Assembly (NCBI GenBank): GCA_025059075.1
Contig: JANXDZ010000002.1
Span: 1 to 64,000, forward strand
Source: Sulfolobales archaeon
GTDB lineage: Archaea > Thermoproteota > Thermoprotei_A > Sulfolobales > Desulfurococcaceae
DNA length: 64,000 nt
Reading direction: 5' to 3'
Part shown: in pieces, positions 26,027-35,262 of the stretch
Layout: every line of letters begins with the position of its first letter
Position numbering within the stretch: the first letter of the stretch is position 1
Position numbers and translations under genes: made by a program
Notes under the pieces: model-generated
The model's input: only the letters and a program-made list of their open reading frames with translations
What the model was told of the DNA's origin: nothing
Database searches by the model: none

Positions 26027-26776
26027 TTGAACATATTAGTTATATCAGACATACATGGGAATTCAACTGCATTGAAAACTATTCTTGAAAACTCTAGGGG
26101 GTGGAGTGATGTATGGGTTTTAGGCGACTTAGTGGACTATGGTCCTGAGCCCCACTTAGTTGTGGATTTAGTTAAGGATTTAAAGCCAAGCATTATAGTT
26201 ATGGGAAACCACGACTATGCAGTAGCACACAACGTTGATTGCAGATGTGGAGAGGAAATACATGACCTCAGCGTTTACACTAGGCTAAACATATCCCTTA
26301 AGCTTATATCAAGGGAGCAGATTGATTGGTTGAAGAAATTGAGGATATCTGCTGAAGCTAATGTAGCTGGCAGAAGGACTTACATAGTGCATGGAAGTCC
26401 AAGAGATCCATTGTATGGCTATATGAAGCCTGATCTACCTCACGACGTCTTACTCAACATGCTTTCATTAAAGCAATCTAAATATAGTTTAAGCAGCAAG
26501 ATCATAGATGCAGATGTAATTGTAGTTGGGCATACACATATACCTACTAAAATGATAGTACACAACACTGCTGTCTTAAACCCCGGGAGCGTTGGCCAGC
26601 CTAGAGACGGAGACCCTAGGGCATCCTATGGATTACTAGACCCTGATAGCTTTGAGTTTAAAGTTATTCGAGTTAAATATGACGTAGACAACGTTGTAAA
26701 TAAGCTTAAGCGCCTTAACTTAGAATGGAAGTACATGACATGGCTTGAGAGAATACTTAGGCAAGGAAGTACGTAG
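26027..26776 (+). CDS. Calcineurin-like metallophosphoesterase (MJ0912/YfcE type)
   Basis: This 249-aa protein has all five metal motifs: DIHGN (residue 8 on), GDLVDYGP, GNHD, VHGSPRDP and GHTHIP, followed by NPGSVGQPRDGDPRAS. This matches a small bacterial/archaeal phosphodiesterase family. The TTG start agrees with NILVISDIHGN beginning at once. The physiological substrate is unknown. It is divergent from the thrS operon. Confidence 0.9.
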   Translation: MNILVISDIHGNSTALKTILENSRGWSDVWVLGDLVDYGPEPHLVVDLVKDLKPSIIVMGNHDYAVAHNVDCRCGEEIHDLSVYTRLNISLKLISREQIDWLKKLRISAEANVAGRRTYIVHGSPRDPLYGYMKPDLPHDVLLNMLSLKQSKYSLSSKIIDADVIVVGHTHIPTKMIVHNTAVLNPGSVGQPRDGDPRASYGLLDPDSFEFKVIRVKYDVDNVVNKLKRLNLEWKYMTWLERILRQGST

Positions 26777-26921
26777 ATAGGCTAATAAATCCTCTGCATT
26801 TCCTATAACATTAAAAGTGTAGTGCATGCTCCTACTGCATTAGGAAGCAGGGGAGCTCTGTTCATTAGCGCTTTTTAGTTTAATAAAATTACAGTAACCT
26901 GTAGAAGAGATTATACAGTAG

Positions 26922-27536
26922 ATGGTATTTATGAGTGGCGATAGCGGAGTCGGCATTGAAGAAGGGCACTTAGCCTATAAAACCAAGATCTATAATTACG
27001 ATGTCACTGTTATTCATGCTAAATGCCCTGTTTCCAAGTATTTTATAAGTATTGAAGCTAAGTCTCAAGAAGTGCTTGGAGACGCTATTAAGGGTCTTAC
27101 GTATATAGTGCCTATACAAAATATAGCATTTAATGAAGAAATGAATTGTGCAACGCTTAGGTTATTCAATAGATTAATAGGCATCTATAGTGATGGAAGG
27201 ATATCCTTCTGCGCAGAGAACCTTAATGATGCTGCAGAAGTCCTTAGAGGAATTGATGAAGTGCTGCGTGAAGCTAGAGAATATGTAAAGCTCTATGGCA
27301 TTCCAAGCAGTGATGACATAAAGAGACTCCTCAAGCTTAACGCTATAGAGCTATACAAACATCTCCCAAAGACCAACTGTAGAAATTGTGGTGAAGCAAC
27401 ATGTCTTGCTTTCGCAGTCAAAGTGCTTTCAGGCAATAGGAAGCTTAAGGAATGCCCGTTATTATTAAGAAAAGATTTTGAGGAAATAGAAAGGACTTAC
27501 GGGACTATAGCATTAATAGCCCTTGGAATAGCTTAA
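26922..27536 (+). CDS. Protein with C-terminal 4Fe-4S domain (CdhD/AcsD-type putative Fe-S cluster)
   Basis: This 204-aa protein has an N-terminal domain of strands and helices (1-130) with no family match, followed by LPKTNCRNCGEATCLAFAVK and a distal Cys (KECPLL). That is the four-Cys Fe-S domain found in corrinoid Fe-S proteins and in some electron-transfer subunits. ATG 26922 or ATG 26931 may start it. No carbon monoxide dehydrogenase or methyltransferase gene is in the window, so it is a stand-alone protein of unknown role. Confidence 0.75.
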   Translation: MVFMSGDSGVGIEEGHLAYKTKIYNYDVTVIHAKCPVSKYFISIEAKSQEVLGDAIKGLTYIVPIQNIAFNEEMNCATLRLFNRLIGIYSDGRISFCAENLNDAAEVLRGIDEVLREAREYVKLYGIPSSDDIKRLLKLNAIELYKHLPKTNCRNCGEATCLAFAVKVLSGNRKLKECPLLLRKDFEEIERTYGTIALIALGIA

Positions 27537-27850
27537 CTCCATCCTAACCACAAAGCAGTCCCCCTAGGAGTCGCTCATAGGTTCTAACAGCTATAGTCAT
27601 ATTTTAAGGGAACATATACTCTAATAACACACGAGTATTAATGTAAATCACTGAGGAGAGGCAGATAGAATCACTATAATGAGCTAAGTGAAGGGCGTTG
27701 GGAGAATCAATGGATATTCTAAAAAGCTTTAAGCGCTAACAGCTCTTTATAAGGAGCCCATTGAGTTGAGGCATAGGTAGGCTCGTTGCCGCATGCTCTA
27801 GGCTCAGAAAGAGGGCTGTAGAGAGTAAATTCTCTAAGTTGTCTATAGCA
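27537..27850. other. Intergenic region with two hairpins near the phoU end
   Basis: A TATA-like CTTTATAAGG (27745-27754, +) has no gene behind it. Two inverted repeats follow: TAGAGA 27819-27824 with TCTCTA 27831-27836, and CTATAGC 27843-27849 with GCTATAG 27857-27863. The second straddles the stop codon of the phoU gene on the minus strand and could mark the 3' end of the phosphate operon transcript. No coding frame was found. Confidence 0.4.
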
Positions 27851-28465
27851 TTAATCGCTATAGGAAGCTATGTTTACGGCATGATCCACTATCCTCTCGA
27901 TATGTCTTAAAACCAATACTCTAGCTACTGCAAAGCTCGGCAAAACATCTTCTTTCCCCATCTCCTTGAGGCAACTTAAATACAAGTCATCTACTACTTC
28001 GTCTATTTCTTGGACTTGTTTAAGACACTGTCTGCATTCTTCAAATAATGCATGATAAGCGCTTTCGCATGCCTTATTAGCTAGTTCTAGTGGTTTTCTT
28101 AAATCTTTTAAGGACTCGTCGCTAAGCCTCTTCACGTATCTATCAACAAGTACTATTTCCCTACAATACCTGCCTATTCTGTATACATCATAGAGTACGT
28201 CGAGGAATGCTTGAACTTTCCTGAAGTCCCTGCCTAATGGTTGATACCTGATTATGTAGATCAGTATGGCCTCGGCGATCTCCCTCTTCAATATGTCCAG
28301 CAGCACAACATTTTCCTCTATTTCAACGTTGAGCCTTTCGCGAGGCTCGCTACTTTCTACTTCGGTTAATTCCCTCGTTTTACTGAGGATTCTAAGAGTT
28401 ATTAAGTATGCCTCCTTCAGCTTATCCTCTATTCTTTGAAGCGTTTCTAGACTCGAGGCACTCAT
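27851..28465 (-). CDS. phoU: PhoU-domain phosphate-uptake regulator (operon copy)
   Basis: This 204-aa, all-helical protein has two PhoU-like three-helix repeats containing conserved E/D clusters (VQEIDEVVDDLYLSCLKEMG, RHIERIVDHAVNIASYSD). PhoU proteins tune PstSCAB activity or phosphate signalling. It lies 1 nt after the pstB stop as the last gene of the operon. No DNA-binding domain is present, in contrast to the PhoU-type protein at 32321. Confidence 0.8.
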   Translation of the reverse strand: MSASSLETLQRIEDKLKEAYLITLRILSKTRELTEVESSEPRERLNVEIEENVVLLDILKREIAEAILIYIIRYQPLGRDFRKVQAFLDVLYDVYRIGRYCREIVLVDRYVKRLSDESLKDLRKPLELANKACESAYHALFEECRQCLKQVQEIDEVVDDLYLSCLKEMGKEDVLPSFAVARVLVLRHIERIVDHAVNIASYSD

Positions 28466-28466
28466 A

Positions 28467-29222
28467 TCAAATAGCGCCCCTTAAGAACTTGTTAGTTATA
28501 TCGTTCTTAGGATTCATGAAAACTTCTTTAGCAGGACCTTCTTCAACTATAATACCGTCGTAGAGTAGAGCCACGTGATCGGCTACTCTCACTGCTTGAT
28601 GAGGCATGTGCGTCACCATGACTATGGTTAGTTCTTCCCTCAACTCCCTTAGTGATTCCTCTATCTTAAATGTATTCGACGGATCTATATTAGCCGTTGG
28701 TTCGTCAAGTAGCAGTATCTCAGGTTTAGCAGCCAAAGCTCTGGCTAGACAGAGTCTCTGTCTTTGACCTCCACTTAGGGAGTGTGGATAGTCTCTAAGT
28801 CTATTTTTAACTTCATCCCATAGCATAACCTTCTCTAAAGCCCATTTAACGACTTCATAGAGTTCCTGCTTATTCCTTGCAATGCCGTTGAGTTTAGCTG
28901 GGAGAGCAACATTATCGAAGATAGTCATGTGTGGAAAGGGATTAGGTTCCTGAGAAACCAATACAACCTTCCTCCTGAGTTCACATGGATCGATCGTAAA
29001 TACATCGCGTCCCAATACTACTACGGAACCCTCCACGTTGATGCCGTCGATGAAGTCAGTTAATCTATTTAGCGTTCTAAGGAGAGTTGACTTCCCTGAG
29101 CCGCTGGGCCCCATGATGACTAGAATTGTATTTCTGCGCACCTTGAGGTCTACGCCGCGTAGTACATCGAGTCCTCTAACCCTAACTCTAAGGTTACTCA
29201 CTTCTATAGCATACGCACTCAT
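28467..29222 (-). CDS. pstB: Phosphate ABC transporter ATP-binding protein
   Basis: This 251-aa ATPase has Walker A GPSGSGKST, signature LSGGQRQRLCLARAL, Walker B ILLLDEPTANIDP and switch VMVTHMPHQAVRVAD, the last being characteristic of PstB. It energises phosphate import by the PstA/PstC pore. The ATG overlaps the pstA stop by ATGA-type overlap, consistent with cotranslation. Confidence 0.93.
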   Translation of the reverse strand: MSAYAIEVSNLRVRVRGLDVLRGVDLKVRRNTILVIMGPSGSGKSTLLRTLNRLTDFIDGINVEGSVVVLGRDVFTIDPCELRRKVVLVSQEPNPFPHMTIFDNVALPAKLNGIARNKQELYEVVKWALEKVMLWDEVKNRLRDYPHSLSGGQRQRLCLARALAAKPEILLLDEPTANIDPSNTFKIEESLRELREELTIVMVTHMPHQAVRVADHVALLYDGIIVEEGPAKEVFMNPKNDITNKFLRGAI

Positions 29223-30073
29223 AACTTAACACCTTTAAGCAGGCTTCTTGCAAGCGAAAAGAGGACTAGGTAAATGATTATGAGGAGAAGTGTTGCCCCC
29301 CAGGCAACTTTGTGGAAGACTTCGTAAGGTGAAAGAGCGTAGATGAATACTAGAATGGGTAAGGCGTTACTTGGCTGTAGGAATCCTGCGAATACGGAGT
29401 TCATTAAGAAGCCCATTGTGAACAGCAATGGTGCTGTTTCGCCAAAGGCTTTTATGTACGACATCAAGATCCCTGTAAGGATGTACTTCTTGGAGACACC
29501 TACGTAAACGTACCTCAAAGCCTTGAATCTACTCATACCTAAAGACATGGCTGCTTCACGCAGAGACTCAGGTATAGATTTCATGGCTGACGTAAAGTAT
29601 ACGTAGGCATACGGCAAAGCGACTATGGCTAGTGAAAGTGAGCCTGCGAAAAGGGATTGAGTACCCATCCTCATGACGACTGTAGAGTAGACAAACATGG
29701 AGACTATGATGGATGGTATTCCAGAAAAAGACCTCACGACTACCTCAGAGATCTTGCTGAAAGAACTATTCTTGAACTCAGTTACGAAAAAAGCTACTAA
29801 GAAAGCTATAGGGCCTGAGATTGCTATTGCTAAAGTTGATGCAAGCACAGAGCCCAAAAGAGCAGGTGCTACTCCACCAATGCTAGAACTCAAGGGTGTA
29901 GGAGGCAACTCAGTGATGAAGCTTAACCCAGCATCAAGCAGTACTTTACCTCCTTCAACTATCACCATATAAAGCATCGAGAACAGTGGGATCACTGCTA
30001 ACACTGAAACAAAGATCGCTAGGGATAACATCAAATAATTCTTAAGTTTCCTTATAAAGTAGCTTCTAAACAC
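29219..30073 (-). CDS. pstA: Phosphate ABC transporter permease PstA
   Basis: This membrane subunit has six predicted helices; typical motifs include SGIPSIIVSMFVYS and REAAMSLGMSRFKALRYVYV (EAA loop), then AFGETAPLLFTMGF. The frame is open to 30115, but I favour GTG 30073, which is preceded by GGAGGGAGAGGG and begins with VFRSYFIRKLKNY. This start overlaps the end of pstC by a few bases and gives 284 residues. Confidence 0.88.
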   Translation of the reverse strand: MFRSYFIRKLKNYLMLSLAIFVSVLAVIPLFSMLYMVIVEGGKVLLDAGLSFITELPPTPLSSSIGGVAPALLGSVLASTLAIAISGPIAFLVAFFVTEFKNSSFSKISEVVVRSFSGIPSIIVSMFVYSTVVMRMGTQSLFAGSLSLAIVALPYAYVYFTSAMKSIPESLREAAMSLGMSRFKALRYVYVGVSKKYILTGILMSYIKAFGETAPLLFTMGFLMNSVFAGFLQPSNALPILVFIYALSPYEVFHKVAWGATLLLIIIYLVLFSLARSLLKGVKL

Positions 30074-30998
30074 GTACCCTCTCCCTCCATGCGTAAAGCA
30101 TCTTAATTCCAACATAGCTAATTACTGAACTCGCTATGAGTAGTAAGAAACCACCGGCGAATAAAGTTGGTAAGGCGTACATATAGAGTCCAGCGCTCTC
30201 AAATTGACTGGCTATTAATGAGGGAATAGTATGTGTTGGATTGAAGACGCATAAAGTGAACCTCATGGTATTCCCTATTGTTAAAGCAACTATAGTTGTC
30301 TCACCAAGTGCTCTACTAAAACCCAGTAGGGATGATGCAATTACGTATGGTTTAAGTAATCCAAACAACAACTTGAATGCTTCGTACTTAGTAGCCCCTA
30401 AGCAAAGTATTCCCTCCTTGTACTTACTCGGTATCATGTTATACCCCTCTATGAGAAGGGCAGTAACATATGGAGTTGTTGCAACAGCTAAAACTAAGCT
30501 AGCTGTTAGCACGGAATAGCCAGTTATAGGTCTACAGGAGAAAATAGGTATAAACCCTAAGTACTGATGCAGTGGCTTCATTACATAGTCCCTTAGGTAA
30601 GGAGCTAGTACAACAGCACCCCACAGGCCGTAGACCACTGTAGGCAGACCTCCCATGATCTCTATAATGACACGCAGAAACCCCCCAATGCGTCTAGGCA
30701 GTATTTCAGTAATACTGAATGTAAGCGCTACTGAGAGCGGGAGTATGATCAGCGTTGCTAAAGTAGATGCATAAAGGGAGCCAATAAAGGGGGCGGCTAA
30801 CCCATATGCTTCCAAGTGGGGATCATCGGCAGGCCTCCAAATACTTGTGATAAGTAAATCGCTGCCAAACTGCATGAAGGAGGGTAGTGCTTGATAAGCA
30901 GTGAAGAGCCCTATCGTTAAGAAAAAACCAAGGATTCCCACCACTAACGGTAGGATAGAATAGAAGGTTACTTTATCTGACTTAGAGAAAAAAATCAC
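30066..30998 (-). CDS. pstC: Phosphate ABC transporter permease PstC
   Basis: This 310-aa permease has the family motifs GGLPTVVYGLWGAVVLAP, KEGILCLGATKYEAFKLLF (EAA loop) and SRALGETTIVALTIG. It pairs with PstA to form the phosphate channel. The start is 14 nt downstream of pstS on the same strand. Transport activity is predicted with high confidence from family and operon context. Confidence 0.92.
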   Translation of the reverse strand: MIFFSKSDKVTFYSILPLVVGILGFFLTIGLFTAYQALPSFMQFGSDLLITSIWRPADDPHLEAYGLAAPFIGSLYASTLATLIILPLSVALTFSITEILPRRIGGFLRVIIEIMGGLPTVVYGLWGAVVLAPYLRDYVMKPLHQYLGFIPIFSCRPITGYSVLTASLVLAVATTPYVTALLIEGYNMIPSKYKEGILCLGATKYEAFKLLFGLLKPYVIASSLLGFSRALGETTIVALTIGNTMRFTLCVFNPTHTIPSLIASQFESAGLYMYALPTLFAGGFLLLIASSVISYVGIKMLYAWRERVRV

Positions 30999-31012
30999 CT
31001 TGCTGCACCCGA

Positions 31013-32206
31013 TTATGATTCCCCTACTTCAAGGAGATCCACTGCTTTTAGATTTATCTCCCTAACTTCCTTAGGTATTGGTAGATACCCAGGCACCATG
31101 CGTTCTTGACCCTCTGTATTAATCCACTTAATGAATTCCCTTAATGCCTCCACAACGTTTTTATCTGGATATGCCCTATAAATGAAGATGTAGGAGAAGG
31201 ACACTATAGGGTATGAATCCTTCCCAGGTGGATTGAGCATTCGTGCCAAGACATCACTCCAGTCATCTAATGGTGACTGAGGCAGGAGTAAGGCAGAGTT
31301 TCTAACAGCATTGAGGATTGTTTGGTTCGTTGGCTTAACGCACATACCTTCCGAATTCCTTATAGCTGCTGTAGGTAGTCCTTGTGTTATTGCGTAACTC
31401 AACTCAACATAACCCAGTGAGTAAGGCGTTGTTTTAACTGCTTGAGTTACGCCCTCGTTTCCTTTCCCACCAATACCTCTGCCAGTTGCATCAACAGGCC
31501 AATCAATAGTAAACCCCACTAGGTTGCTAGTCCATATCCCAGGCGATGCTTTATTCAGATATGTAGTGAATACCGCTGTAGTGCCACTTGAATCAGATCT
31601 ATGGACAGCTACTATTTCTCGGTGGGGCAGTATTCCACTTAAACCTGGATTAAGATCCAATATTCGCTGATCATCCCAATAAGTAACTTCACCTTTATAA
31701 ATTAAGGCTATGAGATCGCTGCTTAAGCAAATACTTCTATCACTCGGTAATTCTGGGACGTTGTATATTATTGCAATGGAGCCAACGACTATGGGCAGCT
31801 GCATGACTTTACCTACATACCGCATGTACTGCTCTTTAGTTAAGGGCGGGTCACTTCCAGCAAAGTGGACGACTTTATTGAAGAACATGTCTCTACCAGC
31901 GCCACTGCCTACACTTTGATACTCCACCTTAAGTCCCTTACTTTCAGCGAGAATTCGAGACCACTCAATCATCTGAGGAGCTAGGAAAGAAGCGCCAGCG
32001 CCAGATAGAGTAACATCACTCCAAGGTGGTGTTATTGTAGGCGTAACAGTAGGAGTAGTTGTGTAAGTTTCCGTAGGCTGCATTAAGTTAAGTGCTTGGA
32101 AGTAAATGAGGACTGAGGAAGTCGTAATTATTAAGGCCAGTATCAGTAAGACGAAGGCTTTACTCACTCTCCAATTTTTACCATACATATTATACATATC
32201 ATGCAC
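31013..32206 (-). CDS. pstS: Phosphate-binding protein PstS
   Basis: This 397-aa extracellular binding protein has an N-terminal membrane anchor (about 14-38), a Thr/Pro-rich linker (residues 47-62), and the phosphate-binding domain starting at LSGAGASFLAPQMIEW. SVGSGAGRD, VHRSDSSGTTAVFT and the GKGNEGVTQAV block carry the ligand residues. The protein appears membrane-tethered rather than lipid-anchored, as no lipobox Cys is seen. It is the first gene of the operon, divergent from the AbrB-PhoU regulator. Confidence 0.92.
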   Translation of the reverse strand: MHDMYNMYGKNWRVSKAFVLLILALIITTSSVLIYFQALNLMQPTETYTTTPTVTPTITPPWSDVTLSGAGASFLAPQMIEWSRILAESKGLKVEYQSVGSGAGRDMFFNKVVHFAGSDPPLTKEQYMRYVGKVMQLPIVVGSIAIIYNVPELPSDRSICLSSDLIALIYKGEVTYWDDQRILDLNPGLSGILPHREIVAVHRSDSSGTTAVFTTYLNKASPGIWTSNLVGFTIDWPVDATGRGIGGKGNEGVTQAVKTTPYSLGYVELSYAITQGLPTAAIRNSEGMCVKPTNQTILNAVRNSALLLPQSPLDDWSDVLARMLNPPGKDSYPIVSFSYIFIYRAYPDKNVVEALREFIKWINTEGQERMVPGYLPIPKEVREINLKAVDLLEVGES

Positions 32207-32320
32207 CAGTTCTTAAATAAACTCCTCTCTTTATATTCCTTAGATATAGAAACTATATTAAACATAGGGAGTGTGTAGAAATATATAGTACTTTAGTAAT
32301 ATATATAGCTGTGATCTCGA
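32207..32320. promoter_or_regulatory. Divergent promoter region between pstS and the AbrB-PhoU gene
   Basis: A TATA element for pstS (TTCTTAAATAAA read on the plus strand, about 32211-32222) sits next to its start. On the regulator side an AT-rich imperfect inverted repeat, ATATATAGTACTTTAG then TAATATATATAG (about 32281-32309), includes a TATA-like core close to the ATG at 32321. The overlap of a dyad with a promoter suggests autoregulation by the AbrB-type protein; this is inference. Confidence 0.45.
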
Positions 32321-33322
32321 ATGAAATATAGGAGAAAGATACAGATCGTTGGTGGTTCCACTTACACAGTCTCACTGCCTAAAGAATGGGTAAAGAGTCT
32401 GAATCTACGTCATGGATCTGAGGTATTGCTTGAAATAATGCCTGACTTATCGCTCAAGTTATATGTAGGAGATGAGAGGCGTCTTGAACTCCAGCTGGAG
32501 GAGGAACTCATAGTTAATAGAGATATCGTTGAGATATCGTCCATTAAGTTAATAGCGTCTTACGTGGCAGGATACGATAGGATAATAATTACCTGTAGTG
32601 ATTGCTCTACCGTTGATCTAGAGGAATTTGTTAAATTAGCTATTGAGAAGACAATAGGTCTAGAGGTTGTGGAGAAAGATAGAAACATAGTAGTATTTCA
32701 GTGCTTAGCTAATATCTCTACTCTCTCATTCCCAGAAGTACTAAAGATGATTACTAAGCTCATTTCAAAATCATTCGAGGACATTGAGAAGTTCTTAAAT
32801 GGAGATAAAACTGTTGAAATTCGCGAAGTCCTGAATAGGGACAACTTAATAGACAAGTTCTACTTATATGGCTTAAGGCAGTTGAATCAAGTTCTTCTCG
32901 GTAAGATTAATTACACTTCAATAGGATTAAAGTCTATGGCTCATGTAATGTACTTAGCTATGATGCTTAAACTCCTAGAGAGAACAGCTGATCACTTATC
33001 CGACTTAGGTGAAGACTTAGCGAAATTCAACATAAATGCGCCAGAGATACGTCGCAAATTAATTAATTACGTAACACTACTGCGAAATGCATATACTAAA
33101 ATAATTAACTACTTATTATTTAGGCAAAAATTAGATGAGCTGGACTCGCTGAACTACTTAGTGAATGAACTAAAAGAGCTTGAGTCAGGAGTAATTAAAG
33201 ACTTAGTGTTATTAGAGCGTGAAATTAAAGTACACTTAATAAGAATTGTTGCCTACTTGAGAGATCTCATAGAGTTGTTAATAGACACCTACGAGCTAGA
33301 TAAACTGATCATGGAGTCCTAG
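32321..33322 (+). CDS. PhoU-domain regulator with N-terminal AbrB/SpoVT-like DNA-binding domain
   Basis: This 333-aa protein begins with KIQIVGGSTYTVSLPKEWVK (residues 5-24) and GSEVLLEIMPDLSLKLYV, a swapped-hairpin AbrB-type DNA-binding domain. A region with two PhoU-like helical repeats follows (about 110-333, including LKLLERTADHLSDLGEDLAK). Such fusions are archaeal phosphate regulators. Its divergent position from pstSCAB-phoU suggests it binds the shared intergenic DNA and senses transporter or phosphate status. Confidence 0.85.
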   Translation: MKYRRKIQIVGGSTYTVSLPKEWVKSLNLRHGSEVLLEIMPDLSLKLYVGDERRLELQLEEELIVNRDIVEISSIKLIASYVAGYDRIIITCSDCSTVDLEEFVKLAIEKTIGLEVVEKDRNIVVFQCLANISTLSFPEVLKMITKLISKSFEDIEKFLNGDKTVEIREVLNRDNLIDKFYLYGLRQLNQVLLGKINYTSIGLKSMAHVMYLAMMLKLLERTADHLSDLGEDLAKFNINAPEIRRKLINYVTLLRNAYTKIINYLLFRQKLDELDSLNYLVNELKELESGVIKDLVLLEREIKVHLIRIVAYLRDLIELLIDTYELDKLIMES

Positions 33323-33697
33323 TGCTTAAATAACTAAGAACACTGCTTGTTCACAGCATTCATTATTGAGATCGTACTATGAATCCCCCTCAATACCCTG
33401 GGAACCGAGTCTTCAGCAGTGAAGCCATCGATGGAATTTAAACTCACACCTACTGGCTCTATCAATGGGCCTAAAATTGTAGGGAAATAAGGAATCCCTA
33501 AGAGTGGTACATAATGAGCGACCGAGGATTTATGGAGTGGACTATTATAATGTCTCCCACAGCATATCTCTAGGTTATCGCGCACTGGATATACCTTATT
33601 GTAGTAATATTATCCTATTAGGGAAAGAACAGGGGTTCACGTAGATACCGCATGGCAATGCCTCACCGATTTTTCAGCAAAGTGTTTTAAAGAAGAG
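33323..33697. other. Intergenic region, no supported gene
   Basis: An 83-codon minus-strand frame (33585-33334) exists but has no family resemblance and no clear start signals; it may be spurious or a relic. No hairpin or repeat of note was seen before the tRNA-Gly gene. Confidence 0.35.
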
Positions 33698-33773
33698 TGC
33701 GGCGGCCGGGATTTGAACCCGGGATCTCCGGCGTGGCAGGCCGGCGTCCTAGTCCAGGCTAGACGACCGCCGC
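33698..33773 (-). tRNA. tRNA-Gly (GCC)
   Basis: The 76-nt complement folds as a cloverleaf. The acceptor GCGGCGG pairs with CCGCCGC, the anticodon stem CCGGC/GCCGG carries loop CTGCCAC with anticodon GCC, and the T arm is CCGGG-TTCAAAT-CCCGG. No intron. CCA is not encoded. Confidence 0.95.
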
Positions 33774-33872
33774 TCAATTATTTTAACTGCGTTGATTGGA
33801 TTAAAATACTTTAATTAAGACTTCTGTAAGTAAATTATTTTTAGGTGTAGTTAAGTGTGGCTTTAGTAGTGA

Positions 33873-33947
33873 GCCGCCGTAGTATAGCCCGGTCAAGTAT
33901 GCGGGCCTTTCGAGCCCGTGACCCGGGTTCAAATCCCGGCGGCGGCA
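33873..33947 (+). tRNA. tRNA-Glu (TTC)
   Basis: The 75-nt cloverleaf has acceptor GCCGCCG pairing with CGGCGGC, anticodon stem CGGGC/GCCCG with loop CTTTCGA (anticodon TTC), and T arm CCGGG-TTCAAAT-CCCGG. No intron and no encoded CCA. The gene at 33982 starts 34 nt downstream. Confidence 0.95.
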
Positions 33948-33981
33948 GATTCTCTCTACTGCTTGAATGGGGTAGAAGTGT

Positions 33982-35262
33982 TTGGAGCTAGCTAAGTTAA
34001 TTGATGAATTGCTCGCCTCACTAAGGAGTAAAGTCTTAGTAATTAATGGTAGAGTTAGGTTCATTGAGGAAGCTCACGAAGACTTACTTGAGGAATTGAA
34101 GAAGGCTACAGTTAGTGCCTTCATTAGTTCAGAGAGTCTTAGGGAGGCACAGGTGTGGATTAAAGTACTACAGGAGTCTCTTAACAAAGCCTGTGAATCC
34201 ATTAACGCTCTAGGGTGGACTATCTCTAAGGAGCTTAAGAGCTTCATAAAAGATCCTCAGATGCATTTAGAGAAGAAGCTATTCCTATATTCATTCAACT
34301 TACTTAGAGACAGAATTACAGTTAATGAATACTTAGAGAAATCAAGGGCTGCATTAACTACAAGCCTTAAGACAAATATGAGGAGCATATATCAGACCTG
34401 GGTATTTGCAACAATACTAGACTACGTAGGACGTCTTGAGGGAAGACTCGTTTACCCAGAGCATGGATACATACCCCTTGAGAGAAGCGGTAAGCAGAGA
34501 GCTGGATCAATACCTCCAAATGCAGTAGTTAGAATACCTGGAAGAGGGGAAGTAAGCTTCTTCATAGAGGCTCCAAGGCCCATAGGGTGGGAGGATACAA
34601 GAGATCTCAGGAGCGTCTGGAAGCTATACATAAGCTTAAGGCCTGATATAATGGCATACTCAGGCAGAGTACTAAACATAGTTAAATTAGACAATCCAGA
34701 TGCACCTATACTGAGGCCAAACATGATAATTGAATGCAAGGAGCTAAGCGACTGGTTTAACAAGGCAAGGGAACTTAAGGGCCCTGTAGCAAAGCCATTG
34801 ACTGCAGAGGAATGGATGTCTAAGTGGATCAACGGTCTCTGGACAGGTTTAGCAGACGCCTTAGGAGTAGGTGAAAAAGCTATCAGCGAGTTCATTGAAG
34901 GCAGAAGGAGAGGACTTAGAGTAACTGAACCTAGACTAATAGCTCTGTATAAACAAGTGTATAAACCAAATGGATTCACACTAGTATCACTGCCAAGAAT
35001 TCCAGAGCACTTAAATAAAGACCTTGAGTCGTGGGGCGTAAAGGTAATTGACGGAGTCTCAATGGGGTGCAACAGCTGTCTAGAGGAATTAGTAAAAGAG
35101 TTAATTGCTCTAGCTAAGTACAGTGGCTCAATGGATGTAGTTGAAGAGTTAAGATCTGTATTAAAGTCGAGGGGAGTTGAAGTAAGTAGAACTAGGCTTG
35201 AGGAAGCACTGCTATCTCTAGCTATTGATAGAATAGAGGATCTAGTTTCAAGAATCGCTTAA
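33982..35262 (+). CDS. Uncharacterised protein with PD-(D/E)XK nuclease-like motif
   Basis: This 426-aa protein has a mostly helical N-terminal half (1-155). Residues 219-253 read LRPDIMAY, a strand-rich gap, then NMIIECKEL, that is PD at 221-222 and E-C-K at 251-253. This is the catalytic arrangement of PD-(D/E)XK nucleases. A helical tail follows, with CNSC near 369. No named nuclease family was recognised. TTG 33982 is the likely start, soon after tRNA-Glu. The gene converges with a 161-aa gene (4-nt overlap) and a C5-methyltransferase, so a restriction or repair role is possible but unproven. Confidence 0.6.
   Translation: MELAKLIDELLASLRSKVLVINGRVRFIEEAHEDLLEELKKATVSAFISSESLREAQVWIKVLQESLNKACESINALGWTISKELKSFIKDPQMHLEKKLFLYSFNLLRDRITVNEYLEKSRAALTTSLKTNMRSIYQTWVFATILDYVGRLEGRLVYPEHGYIPLERSGKQRAGSIPPNAVVRIPGRGEVSFFIEAPRPIGWEDTRDLRSVWKLYISLRPDIMAYSGRVLNIVKLDNPDAPILRPNMIIECKELSDWFNKARELKGPVAKPLTAEEWMSKWINGLWTGLADALGVGEKAISEFIEGRRRGLRVTEPRLIALYKQVYKPNGFTLVSLPRIPEHLNKDLESWGVKVIDGVSMGCNSCLEELVKELIALAKYSGSMDVVEELRSVLKSRGVEVSRTRLEEALLSLAIDRIEDLVSRIA

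Noticed and set aside
33334-33585. 83-codon minus-strand frame before tRNA-Gly
   Set aside because: No recognisable motif, no promoter or ribosome site, and composition unlike neighbouring genes; not supported as a gene.
33698-33947. tRNA pair as an integration site of a mobile element
   Set aside because: No integrase and no duplicated tRNA 3' end was found downstream; the neighbouring genes look chromosomal.
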